Shown one piece after another: positions 24,236-32,792 of a DNA stretch of 64,000 nt. The translations under genes were made by a program, and so were the position numbers. The notes below the pieces were generated by a model. That model searched no databases, had not been told where the DNA came from, and saw only the letters and a list, made by a program, of their open reading frames with translations. The DNA comes from PALSA-660 sp963726435 (GTDB lineage: Bacteria; Actinomycetota; Coriobacteriia; Anaerosomatales; PALSA-660): the NCBI GenBank assembly GCA_963726435.1, contig CAVSCJ010000006.1, forward strand, positions 124,001 to 188,000, written 5' to 3'. Numbering within the stretch: the first letter of the stretch is position 1; every line of letters starts with the position of its first letter.

Positions 24236-25090
24236 ATGTACAACCTGCGCTATCACATCGCATCGCTGGTCGCGGTCTTCGTCTCTCTGACCGTGGGGCT
24301 GCTTCTCGGCTCCATCGTCGTGGAGCGCGGGCTGCTCAGCTCGCAGCAGACCACGCTCGTCGAGGGACTGCGAGCCGAATTCGACAGCCTCAGGACGGAG
24401 AGCGCGTCGCTGAAGGCGGTCAACGACACGCTCTCCGCGTTCGCGGCCGACGCCGCTCCCGGTGTCGTCAGGGGCGCTCTGGAAGGCCGCACGGTGATCG
24501 TGCTCGCCAGCCCCGAGACCGCCGACACGGCCGCTCGCGCCTCCGAGGCCATACGGCTCGCGGGCGGAGAGGCAGCGGTGGCGACCTTCGCGGGCGCGCG
24601 GCTCTCCCTCGACGACGAGGGCGTGGGGTCGGCCATCGCTAAGGAGCTGAGCATCCCGACGTCGTCCGTGGACGCCACGCGGGTCGCGAGCCTGCTGGCT
24701 GTCGAGTGGAGCACCGCCGAGGCGCAACGCCCTCTCACTCGAGCCCTGATCGCGTCCGGGGGACTGAAGCTCTCCGGCCTTGCGACGACTGAAACCGTCG
24801 GCGGCACTGCGATCGCGGCCGTGTACGGAGGTGTGCCTGACCTGTTGGCGATCCGCCTCGCCAGCTTGATGACCGACAGCTTCAGGTTCGCCGTCGGAGT
24901 GGACACGATGAAACGCAACGACGGTTCCGCGAAGGCGGCTAGGGAAGCAGGGCTGTCGGGCGTGGACGACGTCGACACGGCTCTGGGCCGCGTGTCGTTC
25001 GCTTGGGTCCTGTCAGGGCGCGCCACCGGGCTCTTCGGCCGGCAGGAAGGCGCGTCCGCGCGCTATCCCTCGCCGCTCTTCGGCAAGTAG
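24236..25090 (+). CDS. steB: SteB/MctB family membrane protein (copper-transporter-annotated family)
   Basis: The 284-residue product starts MYNLRYHIASLVAVFVSLTV, the family's single transmembrane helix. A predicted coiled-coil (LVEGLRAEFDSLRTESASLKAVNDTLSAF) and an extracytoplasmic alpha/beta domain follow. Mycobacterial MctB is annotated as a copper transport protein, whereas the corynebacterial homologue SteB is a SteA partner in cell separation. Adjacency to steA (16 bases) favours the SteB role. Start ATG 24236 with upstream GGGAGCGG. Confidence 0.83.
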   Translation: MYNLRYHIASLVAVFVSLTVGLLLGSIVVERGLLSSQQTTLVEGLRAEFDSLRTESASLKAVNDTLSAFAADAAPGVVRGALEGRTVIVLASPETADTAARASEAIRLAGGEAAVATFAGARLSLDDEGVGSAIAKELSIPTSSVDATRVASLLAVEWSTAEAQRPLTRALIASGGLKLSGLATTETVGGTAIAAVYGGVPDLLAIRLASLMTDSFRFAVGVDTMKRNDGSAKAAREAGLSGVDDVDTALGRVSFAWVLSGRATGLFGRQEGASARYPSPLFGK

Positions 25091-25124
25091 CCGTGCCTAT
25101 CGCCCGCCGCGAGTAGCGGCCGCG

Positions 25125-25820
25125 TCAGCGGCGCGGCTCGAACGCCAGGCGCAGGAGCGCCATCGCCACGTGGCCGAACTGCCGTGCGCGGTGCGCGAAG
25201 CCCGAGGCGTCGCGACCCGAAGCGGCGTGCGTCATCGTCGTGGGCACCTCGACCACGGCCAGCCCCGCTCGGAGTGCTCGCACCGTGAGCGCGACCTCGA
25301 CCCCGTAGCCGAAAGCGAACGGGGTGACGCGCTGCCAGCATTCCCGACTCATCGCCCTTTGGCCGGACAGGGGCGCGAGCGCGGGGAAGGCGCGGCCGGC
25401 GGACCCGCCGAGCGTGCGGATCCCGAGTCGGGCGAGCCCCTTGACCAGACCGAAGCCGGCCTTGCCCAGTGGCGGCGGGAATGCGGCGATCGACATGGCC
25501 GCGCGTCCGGCAAGAACCGGCTCCAGCGGCAGCGAGGCCTGCGACGCGCTCTGCCCGAGGTCGCCGTCGAGGAGGAGAAGCACGTCGGCGTCGGCGCGCA
25601 CGCGGGCGAGCCCCGCGTCGAGCGCCGCGCCCTTGCCGACGTTGGCGGCCAGACGCAGCACCTCGGCACCTGCCGCCTCGGCCCGCCGGGCCGTATCGTC
25701 GCCCGATGCGTCGTCGATGACGAGCACGCGGGTGACTCCGGCGAGTGCGCGGGCCGCGCTAACCGTCTCACCGATGCGCTCGGATTCGTCGTGCGCCGGG
25801 ATGAGGACTGTGACGCTCAC
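25125..25820 (-). CDS. GT2 family glycosyltransferase
   Basis: Soluble GT-A type glycosyltransferase of 231 residues: N-terminal VTVLIPAHDESERIGETV, VLVIDDASGDDTA, NVGKGAALDAGLARV and the metal-binding LLLDGDLG. It resembles DolP-glucosyltransferase-like GT2 enzymes that act on polyprenyl-phosphate sugars. GTG start at 25820 has an immediate GGAGGA site and overlaps the upstream murJ by 4 bases, so the two are coupled on the minus strand. Donor and acceptor are unknown. It runs convergent to steB. Confidence 0.8.
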   Translation of the reverse strand: MSVTVLIPAHDESERIGETVSAARALAGVTRVLVIDDASGDDTARRAEAAGAEVLRLAANVGKGAALDAGLARVRADADVLLLLDGDLGQSASQASLPLEPVLAGRAAMSIAAFPPPLGKAGFGLVKGLARLGIRTLGGSAGRAFPALAPLSGQRAMSRECWQRVTPFAFGYGVEVALTVRALRAGLAVVEVPTTMTHAASGRDASGFAHRARQFGHVAMALLRLAFEPRR

Positions 25821-27496
25821 GTCCTCCTCCAGGGAGCGATCCGCGCGAAGGCCCTTCCGAGCATCCCGTCCACATAGGCCATCTCGTCGATCTTGAGCAT
25901 GCGCAGCGCGGTGTACGCTACGCCGAGGCCGATGGTCCCCCCGAGAAGCACTCGCGCGATGTTACCGGCAGCGCTGGCAGCGAGGGCGGGCGTGGCGAGC
26001 ACGACGAACCACGCGGCGAGCCCGCCTGCAGCCGCTCCGACCAGACTGCGCGCCCATCCGCCCAGCACGTGGGCCATGCTGAAGGCACCGATCCGGCGCC
26101 GCAGGATCACCAGCAGCACCGCGCTATGCAGGATGAAGAACGTCGAGTCCGCGAGCGGGATCCCCACGAGCGCGTAGTCGCCCGGGATCAGCCGCGTCAG
26201 TCCCGCGTAGAGGCCGACCTGCACGACCGTGAGCGCGATGTTCGTGTAGAAGGGCGTCCGCGTGTCCTGCATCGCGTAGAACGCTCGCAGCAGCAGCATG
26301 TAGGAGGCGAAGAAGAAGAGGCCGATCGTCCAGCCCGCCAGCACAGCCGTGACCAGCGGGACTGCCTCAGCCGGGAACTTGCCGAACCTGAAGAGCGTCA
26401 CGAGCTGCGTCCCGAGCGCGAAGAGGAGAGCGACCGACGGGAGCATGAGCAGTGCGGTCGCGCGCAGCCCTCGCGACAGATAGCCCTTGTACGCACTCCA
26501 GTCGCGGGTGTCCGCCGCCCGCGACAGCTCGGGGAAGACGGCTGAGATGTAGCTCACGGCCAGTACGCCGTAGGGAAGCTGGTACCACATCCAAGCGTAG
26601 GAAAGGACAGCCGAACCGTCGCGCATCGCGCCGGTGGCGAAGGCGTTGCGGAAGGAGATGCCGATGATGTTGACGGCCACGTAGCCGAGCACCCACGCGC
26701 CCTTCCGCAGCATCTTGGCCAGCGACGGATCCGAGAGGTCGAGTCTCCACCTGAACCTGAAGCCTACCTTGAGCAAGGCGGGGACCTGGGCAGCGAAGAG
26801 GGCGACCACCCCGAGGGTGGTGCCGACGCCGAGTGCCACGAGCGCCAGGTCGGGCCTGGTGTCGCGCAGCGGCACGTAGAAGCCCAGCAGCGCGACGATC
26901 ACGACCACGTTGTTGAACAGGGGCGCGATCGCCGTGGCGAAGAACGTCCGGTACGAGTGCAGGACGCCCGTCGAGAGCGCGACGAAGCCGTAGAAGATGA
27001 TCTGCACGGCGAAGAATCGAAAGAGGTAGACGGCCAGCTGCGAGTCGGCCAGCGAGACGGTGAAGGTCTGCGTCCACACGAACACCTGGGGCACCAGTGT
27101 CCCGAAGAGCGCGACCACCCCGAAGACGACCAGTGCGACCGAGAAGAGGGTGTTCGCGAATGAGAACGCCCCTTCCTCTCCGTCGGTACGCCGTCGCTCG
27201 AGGAAGATCGGGATGAACATCGACGACAGCACGCCGCCCGCCACGAGCTCGTAGATCATGTTCGGGATGTTGTTCGCGATGTTGAACGCGGAGGCGATCG
27301 GGATCCGTCCGCTTGCGGCGATCGTGACGCCGAGCGCGACCGCCATCGCCCACTGCCGGATGAAGCCGGTGAGTCGGGACAGGATGGTGCCCGCCGACAT
27401 GGCTGCGGTCGAGCGGGCGAGCGACGGAACCGGATCGCTGATGGGGCCCTCCACGCCTAGGGTGGCCGCCTTCTGCCTTGCGGCTGCTGCTGTCAA
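25817..27496 (-). CDS. murJ: Lipid II flippase MurJ (MviN family)
   Basis: MOP-superfamily membrane protein with about 14 transmembrane segments over 559 residues. Family signatures include SAGTILSRLTGFIRQ at the N-terminus, FNIANNIPNMIYELVAGGVLSS, and RAFYAMQDTRTPFYTN in the second half. It translocates undecaprenyl-linked precursors across the membrane. The called start is TTG 27496. A TAGAAT hexamer at 27504-27499 lies right before it, and GTG 27454 is an alternative start, so the first 14 residues are uncertain. Unlike typical actinobacterial MurJ, no kinase-like domain is fused. The genomic partner is a GT2 rather than a dcw gene. Confidence 0.92.
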   Translation of the reverse strand: MTAAAARQKAATLGVEGPISDPVPSLARSTAAMSAGTILSRLTGFIRQWAMAVALGVTIAASGRIPIASAFNIANNIPNMIYELVAGGVLSSMFIPIFLERRRTDGEEGAFSFANTLFSVALVVFGVVALFGTLVPQVFVWTQTFTVSLADSQLAVYLFRFFAVQIIFYGFVALSTGVLHSYRTFFATAIAPLFNNVVVIVALLGFYVPLRDTRPDLALVALGVGTTLGVVALFAAQVPALLKVGFRFRWRLDLSDPSLAKMLRKGAWVLGYVAVNIIGISFRNAFATGAMRDGSAVLSYAWMWYQLPYGVLAVSYISAVFPELSRAADTRDWSAYKGYLSRGLRATALLMLPSVALLFALGTQLVTLFRFGKFPAEAVPLVTAVLAGWTIGLFFFASYMLLLRAFYAMQDTRTPFYTNIALTVVQVGLYAGLTRLIPGDYALVGIPLADSTFFILHSAVLLVILRRRIGAFSMAHVLGGWARSLVGAAAGGLAAWFVVLATPALAASAAGNIARVLLGGTIGLGVAYTALRMLKIDEMAYVDGMLGRAFARIAPWRRT

Positions 27497-27605
27497 CGAT
27501 TCTAGCCCACGCGTCCGTGCGCGCGCGGTCGCGCGGCCACGGGACGTTGCCGGTTCGTGGACGGGACGGGAGCTTCGTGTCGGACGCTTCCCGGAGGTGT
27601 TCGTA

Positions 27606-27611
27606 TATACT
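27606..27611 (+). promoter_or_regulatory. Possible -10 of the divergent plus-strand unit
   Basis: TATACT lies in the 223-base divergent gap between murJ and the 27720 gene. I find no good -35, so the call is weak. Confidence 0.3.
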
Positions 27612-27719
27612 TCGTTGCGGGCTCCTCGTCACGAGCCTGGTATTCGCGATGCGCGGCCCCTTCGATGCAAAGGACCCGGCCGGCACCACCGACCCCAGGC
27701 TTCGCAGGACGGAGCGCGC

Positions 27720-30047
27720 GTGTTGAGGAGGACCGTACAAGCTGTCGCCGCCACCTTGCTGGCGGCGCTTCTCGTTTCTGCAGCGGCTTCGGCCGCGGCG
27801 GCGACGGCTCCGGGTACGCGACGGGTAGCGGTGCTCCTGGTTCCGTATCTCACCTGGGGCGACATCTCCGGCGGCTGGATGCCGAGGACCCACGCGCTCG
27901 CCGAGAAGGCGTTGCTCGCGAACGTGAACGTCCGCGCAGGCGCGGCGGGCGGGACAACCACGCCGGAACGCGGTGCTCTGGTGCTGTCCGCGGGCGCGCC
28001 GGTGCTCTATTCGGAGAGCGCGATGACAGCTTTCGACACATCCGAGTCTGTCGGTCCCACTTCCGTTCGCGACTTCTACAAGCGCCTCTTCGCGCGGGAC
28101 CCTGGCACCGCGGAGGTCGTCTACCTCGGTCTGCCACTGCAGGTCACCGTCAACACGGACACCAGTCTCGACAACGCGCTCGGGGCGCTGGGTTCGGCGG
28201 TTCACGCGAAGGGCTACAAGACCGCCGCGATCGGCAACGGCGACGCGGGCTGGTTCGTGGAGGCCGCTCGCGCGTCACGGCCCGCCGGCGTTGCCGCGTC
28301 CGACGCGAAGGGCGTCGTCGACATCGGTGACGTCTCTCCCAAGATGCTGATGCCCGACCCCGTGGCGCCGTTCGGCGTGCGAGCCGACGTCGGGAACATA
28401 CTCTCCGCGTTCGAAGGCGCGCTGGCCGATCCGGCCGTCCGGCTCGTGGTGGTGGACCCGGGTGACATCGCCCGCAGCCTATTGTCCTCGTCCATCGAAT
28501 CGACGCGGGCCTCCGCGTTCGCTCGCGACAACGCGCTTCGCTCCACCGACGAGGTGCTCGGAGGGATGGCGGACGCGTTGGAGCCGGGCGACGTCGTCGT
28601 GGTGTTCGCCCCGGCGGCCCCGCAGATCCCCGACGAGCCCGAGGCTTTCGGCCCGCTGGTTCTGGCGGCGGGCGGCAGCGGCTTGGCTGCGGCGGCATCG
28701 ACGCACAGGGACGGCATCGTGACGGCTATGGACGTCTCCGCGACCATCGTCGACCTGCTGGGCGCCGCCGTCCCACCGAAGATGGTGGGAAGCGTGATCC
28801 ATCCGGCATCTGTCCTGACCGGCGCGTCCGTCGCGGACCGGATCGGGTTCCTTGACCGGATGGCCTCCACCGCGGTCGCCGTGGAGTCTGTCAGGGGATC
28901 GACGGTCAACACCTTCATCCTGCTCACTGTCATCGCCTTGGTCGTCTCCACTCTGATCCTCTACCGCGGCTCGGATGGTCTGCCCGCCGGCGCCCCCGCG
29001 ATCGCCAAGGCCGCGCTGCTGCTCGTGCCGGCAGTGCTGTTCGGAGGCATAGTGCAGTTCGCCGTATGGAGGTGGCCCCCGACGGGCACGGGCGTGCTGC
29101 TGGCTCTGCTGGCGTGCACGCTGGCGATCTGGGTGGTGGCCATGCTGTTCGGACGTCACAGGTCCGCGGCCGTGCCCTTGATCGTCGTCACCGGAGGAAC
29201 GGCTCTCACGGCGCTGATCGATCAATGGGTCGGAGCCCCGCTGTCGTTCACCGATCTGTTCGGGTACTCGCCGCTGTTGGGCGCCCGCTACTACGGCCTG
29301 GGCAACGAGATGGCGGGCCTGCTCCTGGGCTCCGTGCTCGTGGCAGTCGCCCTTGCTCTCGACACGTGGCGGGAAGCGGCGTGGACCCGCCATGTCAGGA
29401 CCTGGGGTTGGCCGGCGATGGGGCTGATCGTGGTCGTGACCGCCGCGGCCCCCTTCTGGGGAGCGAACGTGGGCACTGTTGCGTGGATGACAGTCGGTTT
29501 CATCGTCGGCTGGCTGATGCTCAACGGCCGCAAGGTCTGGACATGGCGCAACCTGGTGATGATCGTCGTCCTGATCGCCGTGATAGTGGCCGGTTTGACC
29601 GCGGTCGACGTGCTGGGAGCGCCGGGCTCCGAGACTCATCTCGGCAGGGCGGTCACCGGTGCCCAAGCCGCCGGCCCGAGCTCCCTGTTGACGCTCATCG
29701 TGCGCAAAGCTGAGACCAACACGCGCGTGCTCGGGCGGACGAACTGGACCTGGTTGCTCGTCGCGGTGCTCCTTCTTCTCGGCTACATGCGCTGGCGTCC
29801 GCGAGGCGAGTTCGCGGCGATGCTCAAGGAATACCCCGCGTTCTCCGCGGCGGTCGCGGCGTCACTGTTCGCCGGCATAGTCGGGTACTTCACCGAGGAC
29901 TCGGGGATCATCGTCCCCGCCTTGCTTCTCGCGCCCGTGGGAGTGGCCGCGCTGTATCTGATGCTCGGGCGGACGACGACCCGTGCGCGAGGGGGCGCGT
30001 CCGCAGAGAGCGAGTTCGCCTCGGCGCGTGAGGGTGACGACAAGTGA
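27720..30047 (+). CDS. Large membrane protein with an extracytoplasmic alkaline-phosphatase-like domain
   Basis: The 775-residue product has an N-terminal signal or anchor helix (VAATLLAALLVSAAASAAAA). A ~370-residue extracytoplasmic domain follows with a phosphatase/sulfatase-superfamily feel (VVVDPGDIARS, DVVVVFAPAAPQIPD, STHRDGIVTAMDVSATIVDLL). About eleven transmembrane helices come next from residue ~400. A loop reads YSPLLGARYYGLGNEMAG; comparable RYYGxGNE loops occur in uncharacterised membrane proteins of Firmicutes and Actinobacteria. I do not know its function. GTG 27720 is chosen for GGAG at 27711; the open frame extends upstream without coding character. It overlaps the next gene by 4 bases. 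Confidence 0.75.
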   Translation: MLRRTVQAVAATLLAALLVSAAASAAAATAPGTRRVAVLLVPYLTWGDISGGWMPRTHALAEKALLANVNVRAGAAGGTTTPERGALVLSAGAPVLYSESAMTAFDTSESVGPTSVRDFYKRLFARDPGTAEVVYLGLPLQVTVNTDTSLDNALGALGSAVHAKGYKTAAIGNGDAGWFVEAARASRPAGVAASDAKGVVDIGDVSPKMLMPDPVAPFGVRADVGNILSAFEGALADPAVRLVVVDPGDIARSLLSSSIESTRASAFARDNALRSTDEVLGGMADALEPGDVVVVFAPAAPQIPDEPEAFGPLVLAAGGSGLAAAASTHRDGIVTAMDVSATIVDLLGAAVPPKMVGSVIHPASVLTGASVADRIGFLDRMASTAVAVESVRGSTVNTFILLTVIALVVSTLILYRGSDGLPAGAPAIAKAALLLVPAVLFGGIVQFAVWRWPPTGTGVLLALLACTLAIWVVAMLFGRHRSAAVPLIVVTGGTALTALIDQWVGAPLSFTDLFGYSPLLGARYYGLGNEMAGLLLGSVLVAVALALDTWREAAWTRHVRTWGWPAMGLIVVVTAAAPFWGANVGTVAWMTVGFIVGWLMLNGRKVWTWRNLVMIVVLIAVIVAGLTAVDVLGAPGSETHLGRAVTGAQAAGPSSLLTLIVRKAETNTRVLGRTNWTWLLVAVLLLLGYMRWRPRGEFAAMLKEYPAFSAAVAASLFAGIVGYFTEDSGIIVPALLLAPVGVAALYLMLGRTTTRARGGASAESEFASAREGDDK

Positions 30048-31144
30048 CCGCGTGGGTAACGATGTCCGCCGTGTCTGTAGCCCTGTCGGTCTTGGCCGGG
30101 TGGCTGGGTCCGGCGTGGGCGATGAAGCGGCTGATCCCCGAGCTGGAGCGCGGCGGGAAGCGCGTCACGAACTATCGCGGCCACAGTGTCCCGACCGGTC
30201 TGGGGATAGTGTGGCTGGTGTGGGCCGCTTCCGTGGCATCCGCACTGGCCATCGCGAATGCATTGGCATTCGCACTGACGGCCAGACTCGGCCCCTTCGC
30301 CGACAGGGCGTTGGGCAGCGCGATCTCCGAAGGCCCGATAGCCGCTGTCGGCAGCGCGGCCCCGGCTCTTCTCTTGGTCGCCGGTGCGGCTGCCTTCGGG
30401 ATGGTCGACGACGTGTTCGGCGACGCGTCGGCCCGGGGCTTTCGCGGGCACCTGGCCGCCTTGGCGCACGGCCGCATGACCACGGGAGGCTTGAAGCTGC
30501 TAGGCATCGGCGGGCTCTCACTCGCCGCCTCCCTGCAGTTGGGCATGCTCGCTTTCGCAGAGGCGCCACGGATCGGTCTTGTGCCCGACCTGACGGGGAT
30601 CGCGACGTGGCTTCTCGCCGCACTCGTGATCGCGCTCTCCGCCAACCTGGTCAACCTTGCCGACCTGCGCCCGGGACGGGCGTTGAAGACCTACGCCCTT
30701 CTGGCGATGTTCGGCATGCTCTTCGGCGCCTGGGCGACGTGGTCCGGCGGCGACGCGTCTTCGTTGACGATCGCGGTGGTCCGGATCGGCGGCTTCAAGC
30801 TGTCGGCGCTCGCTCTGTTGTTCGGGCCGGTCCTCGCCGTTTGGCGCTACGACTTGGGCGAGCGCGCGATGCTCGGCGACGCGGGCGCCAACGCAGCCGG
30901 AGCGCTCGCGGGCTTCATCCTCGCCTGGCAGTCGCCCCTTTGGCTTCTGCTCGTGCTGGCGGTCCTTCTGCTCGCGCTGAATCTGGTGAGCGAGCGCGTA
31001 TCCTTCTCAGGCGTGATCGAACGGGTCGCCTTCCTCCGGTGGCTCGATGGGCTCGGCCGCCTGCCGGCCGACGAGGTGGTCGCGGCTGAGGCGCCGACCG
31101 GGGCGCTCAGCGTGAAGGCAAGTGACAGCGAGGACGGCGAGTAA
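30044..31144 (+). CDS. MraY/WecA-like polyprenyl-phosphate sugar-1-phosphate transferase
   Basis: Polytopic GT4-type enzyme of 366 residues. It shows NYRGHSVPTGLG (NxxGxxxPxxG), the catalytic aspartates in GMVDDVFGD, TTGGLKLLG and ERAMLGDAGANAAG with the third catalytic Asp. The usual NxxDGLDGL loop is replaced by NLADLRPGRALK, and the MraY-specific HHHFE loop is absent, so it is not the lipid I synthase; that is mraY at 51241. It probably transfers a sugar phosphate to undecaprenyl phosphate for another glycan. GTG start at 30044 overlaps the preceding membrane protein, so the two are likely partners. Confidence 0.82.
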   Translation: MTAWVTMSAVSVALSVLAGWLGPAWAMKRLIPELERGGKRVTNYRGHSVPTGLGIVWLVWAASVASALAIANALAFALTARLGPFADRALGSAISEGPIAAVGSAAPALLLVAGAAAFGMVDDVFGDASARGFRGHLAALAHGRMTTGGLKLLGIGGLSLAASLQLGMLAFAEAPRIGLVPDLTGIATWLLAALVIALSANLVNLADLRPGRALKTYALLAMFGMLFGAWATWSGGDASSLTIAVVRIGGFKLSALALLFGPVLAVWRYDLGERAMLGDAGANAAGALAGFILAWQSPLWLLLVLAVLLLALNLVSERVSFSGVIERVAFLRWLDGLGRLPADEVVAAEAPTGALSVKASDSEDGE

Positions 31145-31171
31145 GTGAAAGGACGGCGGGAGCTCACACCG

Positions 31172-32785
31172 ATGACCAAGTACATCTTCGTGACTGGGGG
31201 CGTGACATCTTCACTGGGCAAGGGCATCACGGCGGCTTCGCTCGGCCGGCTGCTGAAGAGCCGTGGGCTGAGCGTGACCATCCAGAAGCTCGACCCCTAC
31301 CTCAACGTCGATCCGGGCACGATGAGTCCCTTCCAGCATGGCGAGGTCTTCGTGACCGACGACGGGGGAGAGACCGACCTCGACCTGGGCCACTATGAGC
31401 GGTTCATCGACGAGGCGCTGTCGCGCGAGAGCAACGTGACCGCCGGGTCTGTCTACCAGACGCTCATAGCCAAGGAGCGTCGCGGCGACTTCCTCGGCGG
31501 AACCGTGCAGGTCATCCCGCACGTGACCAACGAGATCAAGGAGCGGATCCTCCGCTTGGCCGAGAAGCGAAAGCCCGACGTGATCATCACGGAGGTAGGC
31601 GGCACAGTGGGCGACATCGAGTCGCTGCCGTTCCTCGAGGCGATAAGGCAACTCAAGAAGGACGTCGGGCGTGACAACGTCTGCTACATCCACGTCACCC
31701 TCGTTCCGTATATCGCCGCGTCCTCGGAGCTGAAGACGAAGCCGACGCAGCACTCGGTCAAGGAGCTGCGCAGCATCGGTATCCAGCCCGACTTCATCGT
31801 CTGCCGCTCCGACAGGCCGATCGACGCCGGCATCCGCCGCAAGATCGGGCTCTTCTGCGATGTCGATCCGGTCGCGGTCGTATCTGCCATGGATGCTTCG
31901 TCGATCTACGAGGTTCCGGAGGCGCTGCGCCAGCAAGGACTGGATGAGATGGTCATCGAGCACCTGTCGATGGAGTGCGGCGAGCCGGACATGGCTCAGT
32001 GGGACGCCTTCGTCCGCCACAGCCGCCAGCTCAGCGACACTGTCGACATCGCCCTCGTAGGCAAGTACGTGCAACTGCCCGACGCCTACCTGTCCGTTCA
32101 CGAGTCATTGAAGCACGCGGGGATCTTCCACGAGCACGACGTCGAGATCCATTGGGTCGACGCCGAGGGGATCACGCCCGAAGAGGTCGACCGCATCCTC
32201 TCGGAGATGGACGGTATCCTGGTGCCTGGCGGCTTCGGCGTCCGCGGGATCGAGGGCAAGATCCGTGCGGCGCGCTACGCCCGCGAGCACAAGGTGCCCT
32301 ATCTGGGGATCTGCCTCGGCATGCAGGTGGCAGTGGCGGAGTTCGCTCGCAACGTCGCCGGACTCGCGGATGCGAACTCGAGTGAGTTCGACCCGGCGAC
32401 CCCGTATCCGGTGATCGATCTGATGGTGGAGCAGAACGACGTCCACGACATGGGAGGGACGATGCGGCTCGGCTCCTACCCTTGCGTCGTCGTGCCCGAC
32501 ACCAAAGGCATGGCCGCCTACGGAGAAGACGTCATATACGAAAGGCACCGCCACCGCTACGAGGTCAGCAACACCTTCCGTCAGCAGCTGGTCGACGCGG
32601 GACTGGTGATCTCGGGGCTCTCTCCCGACGGGAACCTCGTGGAGATGGTCGAGCTCCCGGACCACCCGTGGTTCGTGGGTAATCAAGGCCACCCCGAGTT
32701 CAAGAGCCGTCCGACCCGTCCTGCGCCGCTCTTCCGCGACTTCATCGGGGCTGCTGTCGCCTACCACAAGAGCCGGGGGGCGTAG
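31172..32785 (+). CDS. pyrG: CTP synthase
   Basis: Glutamine-dependent amination of UTP to CTP. The 537-residue product has the synthetase domain (KYIFVTGGVTSSLGKGITAASLG, DPYLNVDPGTMSPFQHGEVFV, GGTVGDIESLPFLEA) and a class I glutaminase domain. The latter has nucleophile GICLGMQ and the catalytic His/Glu in NQGHPEFKSRP. ATG 31172 follows GGGAG at 8 bases; an in-frame GTG at 31145 would add nine residues. It is linked to the preceding phosphotransferase by a short gap. pyrG near steA, recN and murJ is common in Actinobacteria. Confidence 0.97.
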   Translation: MTKYIFVTGGVTSSLGKGITAASLGRLLKSRGLSVTIQKLDPYLNVDPGTMSPFQHGEVFVTDDGGETDLDLGHYERFIDEALSRESNVTAGSVYQTLIAKERRGDFLGGTVQVIPHVTNEIKERILRLAEKRKPDVIITEVGGTVGDIESLPFLEAIRQLKKDVGRDNVCYIHVTLVPYIAASSELKTKPTQHSVKELRSIGIQPDFIVCRSDRPIDAGIRRKIGLFCDVDPVAVVSAMDASSIYEVPEALRQQGLDEMVIEHLSMECGEPDMAQWDAFVRHSRQLSDTVDIALVGKYVQLPDAYLSVHESLKHAGIFHEHDVEIHWVDAEGITPEEVDRILSEMDGILVPGGFGVRGIEGKIRAARYAREHKVPYLGICLGMQVAVAEFARNVAGLADANSSEFDPATPYPVIDLMVEQNDVHDMGGTMRLGSYPCVVVPDTKGMAAYGEDVIYERHRHRYEVSNTFRQQLVDAGLVISGLSPDGNLVEMVELPDHPWFVGNQGHPEFKSRPTRPAPLFRDFIGAAVAYHKSRGA

Positions 32786-32792
32786 CGCTCTG

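Noticed and set aside
27258..27719. 154-codon N-terminal extension of the 27720 membrane protein
   Set aside because: It overlaps murJ in antisense, lacks coding character, and the signal peptide and SD site fit a start at 27720.
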